Origin: Casuarina equisetifolia | Taxonomy: Eukaryota > Streptophyta > Magnoliopsida > Fagales > Casuarinaceae | Assembly (NCBI GenBank): GCA_028551475.1 | Contig: CM052354.1 | Coordinates: 1,905,391 to 1,969,390, forward strand | Length of the DNA: 64,000 nucleotides | Direction of reading: 5' to 3' | Shown: piece by piece, positions 23,820-35,774 of the stretch | How the letters are laid out: every line of letters starts with the position of its first letter | How positions within the stretch are numbered: position 1 is the first letter of the stretch | Notes under the pieces: model-generated | The model's database searches: none | Seen by the model: only the letters and a program-made list of their open reading frames with translations | Told to the model about the DNA's origin: nothing | Position numbers and translations under genes: made by a program

Positions 23820-25330
23820 CACAAAGAGTTGTGGATTCTGGACAGCGGTTGTTCCCATCATATGACTGGGATGATGAAGCTCTTTTCAACACTTGAGTTA
23901 AAGTCCAAAGGTACGGTATCTTTTGGAGATAACTCTAAATGAAGGATTAAAGGTGTAGGCACCATAGGTAACCCAAAATCCCTTCTCATATCTGATGTGT
24001 TGTATGTTGATGAATTGAAATTTAATCTCCTAAGTATAAGTCAGTTGTGTGATAATAACTTCAAAATCAGATTTGGGAAAGAACTTTGTCTTGTTGAAAA
24101 TTTGGAAAATAATGTAAGAATTATTGGGAAAAGAAAAGATAACATCTATGTGCTTGATCTTAGTGAGTTGACAAATAAACAAACATGCTTGATTGTTAGT
24201 AAAAGTGTTGATGCTTGGCTATGGCATAGAAAACTTGGTCATGCTAGTCTAGGATTATTAGAAAAATTATCCAAAAACGGCCTAGTTAGAGGACTACTCG
24301 AGCTCACATTTGATAAAGATCAATTATGTGATGCTTGTATGAAAGGGAAACATACTTAAAGTAGTTTTAAACCAAAATTAACAGTGTCTACCTCAAGATC
24401 GTTAGAAATGATACATATGGATTTGTTTAGTCCTTTAAGGACAACCACTATGAATGGAAAGTATTATGCCTTAGTCATAGTAGATGATTATACTAGATAT
24501 ACCTGGGTATATCTACTTGCTAGGAAAGATGAAGCATTTGAGAAATTTATAGATTTCTCTAAAATGGTCCAAAATGAAAATGATCTTACCAATGTTAAGA
24601 TTTGGACAGATCATGGTGGTGAGTTTGAAAATTGTCTTTTTGAGAAATTCTATTCCAAGAATGGCATCTCTCACAATTTTTCAGCACCTAGGACACCTGA
24701 ACAAAATGGTGTTGTAGAAAGAAAAAATAGGACACTCTAAGAAATGGCTAGCACCATGATGTGTGAATATAATCTTCCTAAACACTTTTGGGGAAAAGCT
24801 ATAAGTATAGCTTGCTACATTTCAAATAGAGCATTCTTAAGACCAATCTCAAAGAAGACTCCGTTTGAGCTACTGTTTGGTAGAAAACCCAACATATCCT
24901 ACTTCCATGTGTTTAGAAGTCAATGCTTTGTTTTAAACCATGGAAAAGAGTCACTTGGAAAATTTGACTCTAAGAGTGATAAGGCCATATTTCTAGGTTA
25001 TTCTCAGACTAGCAAAGCATATAGAGTTTTTAATAAGAGAACTCTAGTTGTTGAAGAATCTATTCATGTAAAACTCAAGGATGATTTTGATCTAAACTCC
25101 ACAGAACAAAATGCAAATGAAAAATATGCATCCGTTGAGAGGGAGTTAGACTCTAGAGAATTTACCTTCCCTAGAGTAAGAAATGAAGTAGATCAACAAC
25201 ATATTCTAGGAAATCCTATAAATACTATAAGTACACGATCTAAATATCATAACACATGTGAACATCAAGCTTTCTTATCTCAAATAGAGCCAAAGGAAGT
25301 ACATGAAGCTCTTGAAGATGAGAGCTAGTT
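23820..25330 (+). pseudogene. Protease and integrase of nested element
   Basis: Protease motif DSGCSHHMTG begins at 23,841, with the catalytic DSG intact. Then LYVDELKFNLLSISQLC; the pre-integrase zinc region WLWHRKLGH...CDACMKGK (about 24,210-24,355); and the integrase core with MIHMDLFSPL, WTDHGGEFEN and PEQNGVVERKNR supplying the D, D and E residues. The post-core FLGYSQTSKAYRVFN follows. All of this is one frame broken by stops at 23,938, 24,357 and 24,738. Their flanks are otherwise clean, so these are point changes. Confidence 0.92.
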
Positions 25331-26820
25331 TCTTGCTATGCAAGAAGAACTAAATTAGTTTGAAAGGAGTAAAGTCTGGAAATTAGTTCCAAGAACATAA
25401 AACCATTTAGTCATAGGAACCAAATGCGTGTTCAGAAATAAATTAGATGAGTGTGGAATCATTACAAGAAACAAAGCCAAATTAGTAGATAAGGATATAG
25501 TTAAGAAGAAAGAATTGACTATGATGAAACATTTGCTCCTGTAGCTAGATTAGAAGCTATTCGGATGTTGCTTGCTTTTGCTTGCTATATGGACTTTACA
25601 TTATTTCAAATGGATGTGAAGAGTGCCTTTTTAACTGGTGTTGTTAAGGAAGAGATTTATGTAGAACAACCACTTGGATTTGAAGATCCCACATGCCCAG
25701 ATCAGGTATTCAAGCTTTCCAAAGCTTTGTATGGGTTAAAACAAGCCCCATGGGCTTGGTATGACAAGCTAAGCAACTTCCTATTAAATACAAATTTTAG
25801 AAAAGGAAAAGTAGATAATATATTGTTTATTAAGACATAAGGAAAAGAAATTTTGATTGCTCAAATCTATGTTGATGATATTGTGTTGGGTTCTACAAAT
25901 TCTGCTATGTGTGAACAATTTGCAGATTCTATGAAACATGAGTTTGAGATGAGTATGATAGGTGAATTAAATTATTTTCTTAGACTCCAAATTAAACAAA
26001 CACCTAAAGGTATATTCATAAGTCAAACTAAATATACCAAGGAATTACTCAAGAAATACAACATGAATGATTCTAAACCAATAAATACTCCCATGAGCAC
26101 ATCTACATCTTTATCATATGACAATGTTGGAGTTTGTGTTGATTCTAAAATGTATAGAGGCATGATTGGTTCCCTATTATATTTGACTGCTTCTCGGCCA
26201 GACATCATGTTTAGTGTTTGTTTATATGCACGGTTTCAATCTAATCCCAAGGAACAACATTTAAAAGCTATTAAAAGGATTTTTCGGTATCTAAAGGATT
26301 CAATCACATTAGGCATTTAGTATTCAAAAGACATTATGTACGATATACATGCATTTAGTGATTCTGACTATGCTGGGTGTAAAATTGATAAAAAAAGCAC
26401 CAGTGGTACATGTAAGTTTTTAGGACATATGTTGGTTTCTTGGGACTCCAAGAAACGAAATAGCGTTGCTTTTTCTTCTACTGAGGCAGAATACATAGCT
26501 GCGGCTAGTTGCTGTACTTAGATTCTGTGGATGAAACAACAATTACAAGATTATGGTCTTTATTTTACTAAGATTCCATTGAAATGTGATAATATCAGTG
26601 CAATAAATCTCACTAAAAATCTGGTACAACACTCTAAAACTAAACATATAGAGATAAGACATCACTTTATTCAAGACCATGTTGAAAAATCAGATATCTC
26701 TATTGAATTTGTTAGCACAAACCAGCAACTTGCTGATGTTTTCACTAAACCATTGGATCATGATAAGTTCTCTACTCTCCAAAGAGAACTTGGTATGTGT
26801 TTGCTTAATGATATTGCTTA
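25331..26820 (+). pseudogene. Reverse transcriptase and RNase H of nested element
   Basis: The N-terminal part (VWKLVPR near 25,375) is in the integrase frame; a one-base loss near 25,490 shifts to the frame of the rest. Landmarks: MDVKSAFLTG, ALYGLKQAPWAWYDKL, the catalytic YVDD at 25,868-25,879, GSLLYLTASRPD, and RNase H with SDSDYAGC, FSSTEAEYIA and KTKHIEIRHHF. Stops lie at 25,838, 26,318 and 26,519. The polyprotein ends at a TAA at 26,819. Confidence 0.93.
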
Positions 26821-27248
26821 AACTCTGTGAGCAATCTGTTTTACCATATTCTGTATTTGGTTGCTGTTCTGAGGGGGAGCACTCTTTACACATCTATACC
26901 AGGTTAGATCTCTACTGCCATACTCTTCATTTTATCCATCCCGTACAATTATCTTCTCTTACTATGCTCTTTTTTCTAATAACAAAAAGAGGGAGAGAGT
27001 ACATTATAGCATATGTATGTTCCATTTCTAACTTTCAGTGTAGAACGTGGGATAAACTCTCTTATACCCTAATGTGTATGCAAAATATACCTACTATGTT
27101 GTTGATGCTTTGATGAATATCCATGTAAATAATGATAGGCTTATGCTTACTGCATTTATGTGTTCATGAAATTACTATACCATCCGAGTAGTAACATGTG
27201 CTAATTGATTCAGTATAAAAATTTTGTCATCATCAAAAAGGGGGAGAT
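26821..27248 (+). promoter_or_regulatory. 3' untranslated region with three polypurine-like motifs
   Basis: GAGGGGGAGC at 26,871, AAAAAGAGGGAGAGAG at 26,984 and AAAAAGGGGGAGA at 27,235-27,247, the last directly before the 3' LTR and so the working polypurine tract. Serial copies of this motif upstream of the 3' LTR are known from Sireviruses. Confidence 0.75.
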
Positions 27249-28788
27249 TGTTAAAAATTATGTGCTTGTATGTTTTGATTGAGAAAAATTTTATTTGAAT
27301 ATATATTAAATAGAGTATTACATTTATTTTAACATATATTAAATAGAATACTATACTTGCATATATGATAGAATATATGAGATGAGTGCACATATTAAAA
27401 CTCAAAGGAAGCAAAAGGTGTACAAATTATAATTTTCTACATTTTATTATCAAATGTCAAATATGAAGCCAATTTGATTTAATCTTTGAATATTTTGTTT
27501 CATATATTAATTTACATTCTTGGTTATGTTAAAGGAACTTTGATACTTGGAATTGGTGTATTTAAAGGTGTAATGGATCGACCATATATTTATATATGGA
27601 TACATGAAGCTTATCTATATGTTTAGCCCGTATGATTTGTTCAGCCTGTGAAAAGGTTCAGCCTATATGATTTGTTCAACCTGTGAAAAGGTTTAACCTG
27701 TATGATTTGTTCAGCTCGTGAAGAGGTTCGGCCCGTATGATTTGTTCAGCCCGTGAAAAGAGGCCAGCCCACGAAGCTTGAAATAGCAACGTGTGAAGCA
27801 AATAAGAGCATAAGCTTTTATGATTGAAAGCCTGAAGCCCTAGCCCCATTCTTCGACCTAGAGTTATACTTCTCCTCTCGATCTCTCTCCTGCGACGACA
27901 GCTCCAACGGGAAGAATGGTGAGGTGACTGAGTGTTAGAACGGTTATCTTGCTGAAAAATCATCATCTGCATCAGTACAATGTTGTATTCATCAAATCTC
28001 AATGGAAGGATTTCAAAAAGGTTTGAACCGAAACCCTAATCTGTTTAAGGTTTGAGTACATGCTATAAAAGGGTGATTCGGATGAAATATTTAAGCTTGT
28101 TGAGATATATTCTTGTTGACTTGATCAAAAGAAATAAAAGCCCTTATTGATTTGCTCTTATTACCATGTTCGGTAACATTTGAAGAAAAAGGAAATCTTC
28201 GGTGATATTCTCTAAACTTGTTATCTTGTGAATATCATTTGGTATATTGATCTTTGTATGTGCTAGATTAATCATAATATCATTTGCACATAAAGATTAT
28301 TGTAAATCCAAAACCCTAGATTTGTGAAATTGGGGCTTTCGAGATTAGAGCTTGAATTGACTCTGTATACATTCAATTAGCTCTCTAATAAGCTTAAATC
28401 CTCACTCATATCATATATTTGAGGAATGAGCTTGATGTATTAAGGTTTTTGTAAACCTAACCTTGTAACCGTGAGCTATATAACTCCTTTTGAGGAGTTG
28501 TGAGGTGAAGGAGAGGTGCTCTCCTTGTTTGAAGTAAAGTAGATTTCAACTCAATTTGAGTTGAAGGAGAAGAGGGTGGAAGTAGGTGAAAAGTGTCAAA
28601 CCACCGTGAAATTCTTGTGTGTGAATTTTCTGATCTAATTCTTTTATTTGTTACTTCATTACTATTATGATATCTTGTCTAGTTGTGTTCATCGTACAAA
28701 AACAAAATTTAGGAAGAATTAAAAAAATTAAATAAACTTCTAGATATCTAATTCAACCCCCCCTTCTTGGATAGCCATAAACCCAACA
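27249..28788 (+). repeat. 3' LTR of nested element, complete
   Basis: Begins TGTTAAAAATTATG and ends CCCAACA. 1,540 bp. It shares with the 5' LTR a palindromic CCATATATTTATATATGG (near 27,590), a possible TATA region. It also contains a four-copy 35-bp tandem array absent in that form from the 5' LTR. Confidence 0.93.
27626..27765. repeat. Four tandem 35-bp copies in nested 3' LTR
   Basis: Copies at 27,626-27,660, 27,661-27,695, 27,696-27,730 and 27,731-27,765, each with TATGATTTGTTCA and GTGAAAAGG. The 5' LTR has only about one and a half equivalents (22,857-22,910). Confidence 0.92.
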
Positions 28789-28793
28789 ATTGC

Positions 28794-30430
28794 CTTCACC
28801 CCAGGCTCCACCCTCTCGCCTTGTCACCCACCTTCAGGATGGCACTAATGCTCATCGCACCCTCACTCGCCAACAGACTTATGCCTTCACTGCCACTGCC
28901 CACCCCTACCCTAAACCTACCTATTTCACTCAAGCTGTTTGAGCTCCTTATTGGCGTGAGGCCATGGCCACGAAGTATACTGCTCTCATCCATAATGGCA
29001 CCTGGGTTCTTGTTCCTCCTCCTCCCAGAGTTTGGCCGATTGGTTACAAATGGATCTACAAGGTCAAGCTTCGCTCTGATAGCTCACTTGAATGTTATAA
29101 GGCTCGTCTAGTTACCAAGGGTTTTCATCAGCAAGAAGGCATCAACGTTACGGAGACTTTTAGTCCAGTTGCCAAACCTATCACCGTCCGCACTATCATT
29201 TCTCTTGCCTACTCTTGTGGCTGGCCCATTCACCAGTTGGATGTCTCCAATGCCTTCCTCCATGGTCACCTTGGTGAAAAGGTTTATATGGAGCAACCTT
29301 AGGGCTTTGTTGATCTTACTTGCCCTCATCATATTTGTAGCCTCTACCGCTCTCTCTATGGCCTCAAGCAAGCCCCTCGAGCCTGGTATCAATGGCTGAG
29401 CTCTTTTCTCATCTCCATTGGCTTTCTCATTTCGGCTGCCAACACCTCCCTATTCACTTATCGCACCCCCCGGTACAACATCATTCTTCTTGTCTATGTT
29501 GATGATATTATTCTCATCGAGTCTTCCCAAGCCTCTCTTGCTACTTTGTTACAGATTCTCTAGAAGGAATTTGCTCTCAAGGACCTTGGCCTCATTCACT
29601 ACTTTCTTGGCATTAAGGTGCAACCCATTCTTGATGGCCTTCTTCTTCACTAGGCAAAGTTTACTCATGACATCCTTAATCATGCCAAGATGACTGATGC
29701 CAAAGCAATGTCTACACTATGCACCACTAATAAGCCTCTCTCCCTTTGGCTTGGTGAACCTTGCTTTCTATCGCAGTACTGTGGGTGCCCTTTAGTACCT
29801 TACCCTCACTCGACCAAATATTGCCTATGCTGTCAACACTGCATGTCAGTTTCTTCACTGCCTTACCACAGATCACTTGCAAGCGGTTAAGTGCATTCTT
29901 CGCTACTTGGCTAACATTCCTTGCCTTGGTCTTCACCTCACTCGCAGCCCATCCACGTCTCTTCATGCATTTTCATATGCCGGGTGGGCGGGTGACCGTG
30001 ATGATCATTGTTCCATTAGCGGCGTCTGTATCTTTTTAGGCCACAATCTTATCTCTTGGAGTTCCCGTAAACAGCGCACTGTTGCTTGCTCCAGCATTGA
30101 GGTTGAGTACAAGTCTCTTGCCGACACCATAACTAAACTTATGTGGCTTGAGTATCTTCTTTGGGATTTTCATGCCTTGCCTTCTCATCCACCAACTTTG
30201 TGGTGCAACAATCTCTCGGCCCTCTACCTGACTGCCAATCCTATGTTTCATGCTCGCACCAAACATATTGAGATTGACTTTCATTTTGTTCGAGAATGTC
30301 TAGCGCGTGGCCAACTTCATCTCTAGTTCATTTCCTCCGTGGACCAACCTATAGACATTTTCACCAAACAACTCTCCTCTGCTCAGTTTCGTCTTCTACA
30401 TTCCAAGTTGACTGTGCAATCTACCCCTTT
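28794..30430 (+). pseudogene. Reverse transcriptase and RNase H of outer copia element
   Basis: Continues the polyprotein after the nested insertion. The main frame from 28,964 reads NGTWVLVPPPP, GYKWIYKVK, YKARLVTKGFHQQEG, QLDVSNAFLHG, SLYGLKQAPRAWYQWL and the catalytic YVDD at 29,495-29,506. Stops at 29,300, 29,561 and 29,651 interrupt it. A frameshift between about 29,700 and 29,877 precedes RNase H: ISGVCIFLGHNLISWSSRKQ, CSSIEVEY and KHIEIDFHFVREC, ending near 30,327. Confidence 0.92.
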
Positions 30431-30432
30431 AG

Positions 30433-30444
30433 CTTGCAGGGGGA
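30433..30444 (+). other. Polypurine tract of outer element
   Basis: CTTGCAGGGGGA immediately before the TG of the 3' LTR. Confidence 0.8.
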
Positions 30445-30850
30445 TGTTAAAGGCCACGTTAGCGCCACGTGTCATAACCACATCAACAGTTGACACCATC
30501 TCAGATAGCAAGCCACGTCAGCCCTAACCCTAGTGAGAACCGGGCGACCTGACATGACTGTGCAACCCGATTTGTGCCCGATCTTGACTCGCGACTGCGT
30601 TCGTCAAGTTCGTCTGAAACCTTATCCAGCGCCGCTCAGAGATTTCATTCCTAAACTGTTCAGATTTGATTTGTATAGATTTTATTGAGTAAATCTTGTA
30701 AAGCTATATATTTGTAATTATTTTCTGTAAAGAAATTCAACGGAGAAATTCATCAATTAGATTCACATAGAATTAGGGTTCTTACCTTTCTCTTCCTCCA
30801 CCGGAATCAGAATTCCAGTGACTTAAACCACCAATTTTTCCATTCTTTCA
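30445..30850 (+). repeat. 3' LTR of outer copia element
   Basis: 406 bp, TG...CA ends, same boundaries as the 5' LTR; about 85% identity by hand count. Confidence 0.95.
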
Positions 30851-31300
30851 CACTTCCACAAATTGGGACTTCCATGATCAATACGGCAGAAAGGAAATCA
30901 TGGGTGTAGATGGCATAATAGGTGTAGTGGCCATGAATTAAGTCTCTACAGGGAAAATGAGGCAAACTTGGCCGTGGGTGGCTTATATGTAACAGGTGGT
31001 CTTGTTGTAGTACCCAATAGGGCTCCACCTGCCCATAATAACATTCCATCACCCGGGCCAGGTTGAGTAGTAAGTGACTCAAACTGGATTTTAAAAGGTA
31101 CAAATTTGTTTACTCATACGAGCCCGGATAACCACTAGTTAATCAAGCAGACGAACCTCTTGATGTAGCTCCTCCAACAAGGAATTTTGCTGGCCTTGTA
31201 GCCAACTCAGATACTTTGGATTTACATTTCAATTAACTTTGAAGCAGCTTTAGCAGATACTGATGGCCTGAATATTACTCCTCCATATTTGAATTCCGTA
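30851..31300 (+). pseudogene. Coding-like fragment of unknown family
   Basis: After the retrotransposon the plus strand reads SLYRENEANLAVGGLYVTGG and LVVVPNRAPPAHNNIPSPGP, then a stop. Shortly after, the text around 31,137-31,230 matches a second locus at about 34,570-34,660 at the protein level: LVNQADEPLDVAPP and NFAGLVA here, LVNPADGLLYAAQQ and EFAGLAA there. Shared amino-acid wording with diverged bases suggests former coding sequence. I do not recognise the family. Confidence 0.4.
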
Positions 31301-31729
31301 TTATGCCCACGTCCCATCCTTTTCCTTTGCATTGCATGTGGATTATTGATTTTGATTTTGGGGGAGCAATTCTATTACTTGTAATTTCAAGTGCTTATAC
31401 AATTATCTTTAATATGTCTCATGATTATAATACTAGAACTTTTAAGTAACAACGAGTTTAATGTTACGGTTGGACATTTAAGAAATTTGTATCAATAAAT
31501 GATAAATCTCTATCTAATATCTATTTTAGGCTCTCTTTTTTCCCTTCAAATATTTTGTCATGAACCATAAAGTATAAAATACTTCTATTAAGAATGATTT
31601 TTTTTCTATATAAAAGTATAAATGCATAACAACAGCTACTCCCCCCTCCTCAACACACCTAAACTCATGGTTGGAATCTCTATTAACTCATCACTAAGTT
31701 GGCTGGTTAAGTGACCAATAGAAGGCAAC
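31301..31729. other. Noncoding stretch, duplicated at 34.7-35.2 kb
   Basis: The part around 31,340-31,500 (TGGATTATTGATTTTG onward) matches 35,007-35,160. No gene seen. Confidence 0.5.
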
Positions 31730-32030
31730 ATTTACATTTATAGAAATGGCAAGTGAATAAATCAAGTTGCTTTATAATATAAATCTTCAAAGATTAGTTT
31801 ATTCCCTTCCTTCAAAATTTCCATTAAGTTTATTTTAATCCACTTATAGTTATGACGCAAAATGCCTATGTTTTAATTCTTTCTTCCCCCCCCCCCTGCC
31901 TCCCAAAACTTCTAGTACCTCTTGTAAGCTCATTCCAATAATAGGAAGATGAAGTGAACATAAATCTAAGTTAGTAGCTCCACTAGCTAAAGATGGCCTA
32001 GAAGATGTCCTTCCTAAGGACTTAAAAGGT
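31730..32030. repeat. Third copy of pre-EDR2 module
   Basis: Matches 12,880-13,165 and 46,970-47,225, including GAAATGGCAAGTGAA at the start and the stretch ending GATGTCCTTCCTAAGGA. The EDR2 exons themselves do not follow; the minisatellite array begins instead. Confidence 0.75.
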
Positions 32031-32039
32031 TAAAGTTGT

Positions 32040-34030
32040 TAAATGAATGAAGGCAATTTTCTTAAGTTATGATTATGAAGATTTACAAAATGGAAGTACT
32101 TGAGTGATTAGAGAATGTGAATAATTTTCTAAAGTCTACCATAGAAAGACTTCTAATATAAACATACTAAAACGATTGGTGAATATGAGCAATTTTCTTC
32201 AATCTACCACCACCAAGACTTATAAAGTGAAAGCACTTAGGTGAATAGTGGGTGTGAAATATTTTCTTAAGACTACAACTATGAAAACTTAAAAGGTGAA
32301 AGTTATTGTATGATTCATAAATGAAGAAAAAGTAAAAGTGGTTGGATGATCAATGAATGAGGATGATTTTTGAAAGTTTATTATTATGAAAACTTACAAC
32401 ATGGAAGTGCTTGAGTTATTAAGGAATGTGAATAACCTTTTGAAGTCTATTACAAAGAACACTTGCAATGTATTCATACTCACATAATTAGTGACTATGA
32501 GCAATTTTCTTTAGTCTATGACTACCAAGACTTATAGAATGATAGTCTCTTACATGATTAATAAGTGTGAATGACATTCGTAAGTCTACCACTAGGAGGA
32601 CTTTAAAATTGAAAGTGGTTCAACAAGTGATAAATGAGGACAATTTTCTAAAATTTTCTGTTACGAAGACTTTCAAAGTGGAAATACTTAAGTGATTAGG
32701 GAATCTAAATAATGTTTTGAAGTCTTCCCTTAAGGAGACTTATAATGTGAAAAATACTTAGATAATGAGTGAATATGAGCAAGTTCCTTTAACTTATCTT
32801 TGTCAAAACTTAAAAAGCAAAAGTGATTGGGTGATTGGTGAATGTGAATGATTTTCTCAAGTCTACAGGTAAGAAGACTTAAAAGTAAAAATAGTTAGAC
32901 AATTGATGAATGGTGATGATTTTTTAAAGTTTATCATTACACAGACTTATAATGTGGAAGTGCTTGAGTGATTAGGGAATGTGAATAAATTTTTGAAGTC
33001 TACCCTTAGGAAGACTTACAATGTTAAAATACTTAGATGATAGGTGTAATGAGCAATTTTCTTGAATCTATCATTGTCAAGACTTATAGGGAAAAAGTGG
33101 TTTGGTGATGGAGGAGTGTGAATGATTTTGTCAAGTCTACTCTAAAGAAGACCTAAAAAGTAAAAGTGGTTTGCTGATTTTCTAAATTTGATCATCATGA
33201 AGACCTACAAAGTGGAAGTGCGAGTGGTTAGGGAATAAGAATAACTTCTTGAAGTCTATCCTAGGAAGACTTATATTGTAAAAAGACATAGATGATTGGT
33301 GAATATGAGCAACTTTCTTCAGACTATTACTACCAAGAATTATAAGGTGAAAAAGCTTAGGAAATTGGGGAGTGTAAATTATCTTTTAAAATCTACTACT
33401 AAGAAGACTTCAAATGTGAAAGTGGTTTGATAATTGATGAATGAGGACAATTTTCTAAAGTTTATGGTTATAATGACTTACAAAGTAGAATTGCTTAGGG
33501 ATTGAGAATATGAGTAACTTTTTGAAATCTATGCCTAGGATGACTTATAATGTGAAAATACTTAGGTTGGTGAATATGAGTAATTTTTTTAGTTTATCAC
33601 TACCAAGACTTACAAAATGAAAGTGCTTAGGTGATTAATGAGTGTGAATGATATTCTTAAGTCTACCACTAGGATGACATAAAAAGTGAAAGTGGTTGGA
33701 TGATTGATGAATGAAGACAATTTTCTAAAGTTTATGGTTATGAAGACTTACAAAGTAAAGGTGCTCGGGAATTTGGAATGTAACTTTTTTAAGTCTCCCC
33801 CTAGGATGACTTATAATATGAAAATACAGATTGGTGAATGTGAATGATTTTCTTTAGTTTATTACTACCAAGACTTACAAAGTGAAAGTGCTTTGGTGAT
33901 TAATGAGTATAGATGGTATTCTTAAGTCTACCACTAGGAAGACTTAAAAAGTGAAAGTAGTTGTATTATTGATGAATGAGGACGATTTTGTAAAGTTTGT
34001 TGTTAAGAAGGCTTAGAAAATGGAAGTTCC
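32040..34030. repeat. Higher-order minisatellite array, ~29 monomers of ~69 bp
   Basis: Monomers start AAGACTTA and are 68-70 bp long where complete (for example starts at 33,011, 33,079 and 33,148). Four types alternate: ending ...GAAGTCTACCCCTAGG, ...CAATCTATCACTACC, ...AAGTCTACCACTAGG and ...AAGTTTATCATTAC. The last type recurs at about 32,378, 32,660, 32,925, 33,190, 33,463, 33,730 and 33,990, a period near 270 bp. Some monomers are internally deleted. No long open frame runs through it. Confidence 0.9.
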
Positions 34031-35774
34031 CAACTTCAAGCCATTTCTTTGTTTACAATATCCGATAAGATTAAATGCCCATTTCCCTCTCCTCAACCCG
34101 TAGTGTTACCAGAAAATATGAAGGATTTCAAAGTGAACTTCATTGTTTTCAACATCCAGTAAGATTATGAGAAGCCTAATGGCACCAAAATTAACTCATA
34201 ACTAAACCTTTCTGCACTTAGCCTTGGTGTTGAAACAAGTTGACAAAAATAAGAAAATGGCCGGATTCTATAATTTTTAAGTGACTATAGGAATGACTAA
34301 ACCAGTTAAAGACAATAACTAATGCTAAACGTGTTGAAGGAGCCATTACTATTTCCCAGCCAAGCCAATTAGAGATGTAATCGAAAAATCTGCACAGGAT
34401 TGGTCAGTGAGGATTGATCAGGAATCTAAAAGTAAGTTCTTCAGTCCCTGCACTAACAAATTCTTGGGAGACTTAGCACTAATGCCAAGCCTGTAACGAA
34501 CTTGGTTCTAGGGATGAAAGTTTCCTAAGGCCTACTGATGATAAGGTAAAAGCACAGGAGTCCAGACAGCCGCTAGTTAATCCAGCAGATGGACTCCTTT
34601 ATGCGGCGCAGCAAAACATCCCTTCAGCAAAAGAATTTGCAGGCCTAGCAGCCCAGCTCATGATGCTTCGGATTGGTCCTTATATGACACCGACTGCCAC
34701 TCAACCCAAGGAGTGTACACGCATACGTTGATGGCACTGAATATCATTATTCCTCCACGTATTGTGCCCACATCCCTTAATTTTCCTTTACATTGATATA
34801 TGAGATTCTTCGTCTTTTGAAACAGTAAGATGTCATTAATGTAAATTAGAGCATAGTGGGGGATGGGACATAGAATCTTCATCATTGTTTTCTAGAATAA
34901 GAAAAGTATCACCTTTAATCCAAAGAATTTAACTGTCTATTGGGAATAAGAATCCAAAATGCAAAAAGTTGTTTTGAGCCTTTCTTTAGGCTTTCTTTTG
35001 AGTTGCACTTGGATTATTGATTTTGGTGGAGTGACCATATTACTTATAATTTTAAGTATTTATATTATTATTTTCATGTGCTTCATAATCATTATAGTAG
35101 AACTTTTAAGTAGCACCAAATTTAATGTTGTGGTTGGGCATCTAAGAAATCCATATTTATACATAGTTTGTGCTCTTTTTGTATGAATAATAGAGTCTCA
35201 CTCAAAATGGAAAGAGTTTAGAGAAAGCAATTTTTTAAAATATGACTATTAAAAAAATTTTATTCTAATTTATTTGATCAGTAATGATATCACAATAGAA
35301 GTGGGTGCCAAAAGAACTTAGGTGCCGTTGTTGATTTTTTTTTGTTTCTAGGGACTTTGTATATTAGAATATGTTTACTGCAGTTTTATTTTTTATTCTT
35401 ATTCCTTCCTTTGAAATGATTAGGTAATCTTTTTAACTGGAGGCAAATACTACTGATTGATTGTCGGAGCAGCTGTTTGGTGCCGTCCACATTTGTCATA
35501 TAGGTCTTTCAACTACTATAATCCCAAACCTAGACCAAGATCCATCATGACAAGACTCAGATGTTTGGCCTCTATTGAATCGTTCAAAGTCGTTTGTTTT
35601 AGATATGTATGTACTTTATTCCATCGTTTTCCAATTAGATTTATTTATAAGATAGTGACAGATTTTTTATTTTTATTTTTGGTTTTCTCTTGTAGAGCTA
35701 AGACCAACCTGTTAAAATAGTTAAAAGGTGAGATTAAGTCAAAAGGCATTCAACTCCCTCGTAAATGATTTGTA
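34031..35774. other. Noncoding segment with one coding-like fragment
   Basis: Mostly structureless. About 34,535-34,720 reads SRQPLVNPADGLLYAAQQNI and EFAGLAAQL, paralogous to the fragment at 31,137-31,230. The following 34,720-35,170 is also duplicated at 31,253-31,500. The pair therefore flanks the minisatellite array on both sides. I see nothing in 35,180-35,770 beyond short T runs. Confidence 0.45.

Larger units (their letters stand above)
22450..28788 (+). mobile_element. Nested Ty1/copia retrotransposon, Sirevirus-like
   Basis: Inserted in the same orientation in the outer element. LTRs start at 22,450 and 27,249; the 3' LTR is complete (1,540 bp) while the 5' LTR matches only its first ~920 bp. 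Domains in order: gag with CCHC knuckle, protease, integrase, reverse transcriptase, RNase H. Between RNase H and the 3' LTR are three purine-rich GGGGGAG-like motifs (26,871, 26,985, 27,235). That arrangement, the long LTRs and the gag wording point to the Sirevirus/SIRE lineage (inference). Decay is milder than in the outer element: a few stops and one frameshift per domain. The missing primer site makes it immobile. Confidence 0.95.
19526..30850 (+). mobile_element. Outer Ty1/copia retrotransposon, disrupted
   Basis: Two 406-bp LTRs (19,526-19,931 and 30,445-30,850), a 5-bp target duplication, a degraded tRNA-Met primer site, a G-rich polypurine tract and the copia order GAG-PR-IN-RT-RNaseH on the plus strand. 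Internal coding DNA is markedly richer in C and G than its surroundings. A second copia element sits inside it between integrase and reverse transcriptase. LTRs differ at about 60 of 406 positions by hand count, some 50 of these transitions, so the insertion is old. Reverse-transcriptase wording and short LTRs suggest the Ale/Retrofit lineage (inference). Numerous stops and frameshifts make it non-autonomous. Confidence 0.95.

Noticed and set aside
24384..25328. Intact host integrase-like genes in the nested element
   Set aside because: The open stretches are consecutive pieces of a single copia polyprotein separated by point stops and one frameshift.
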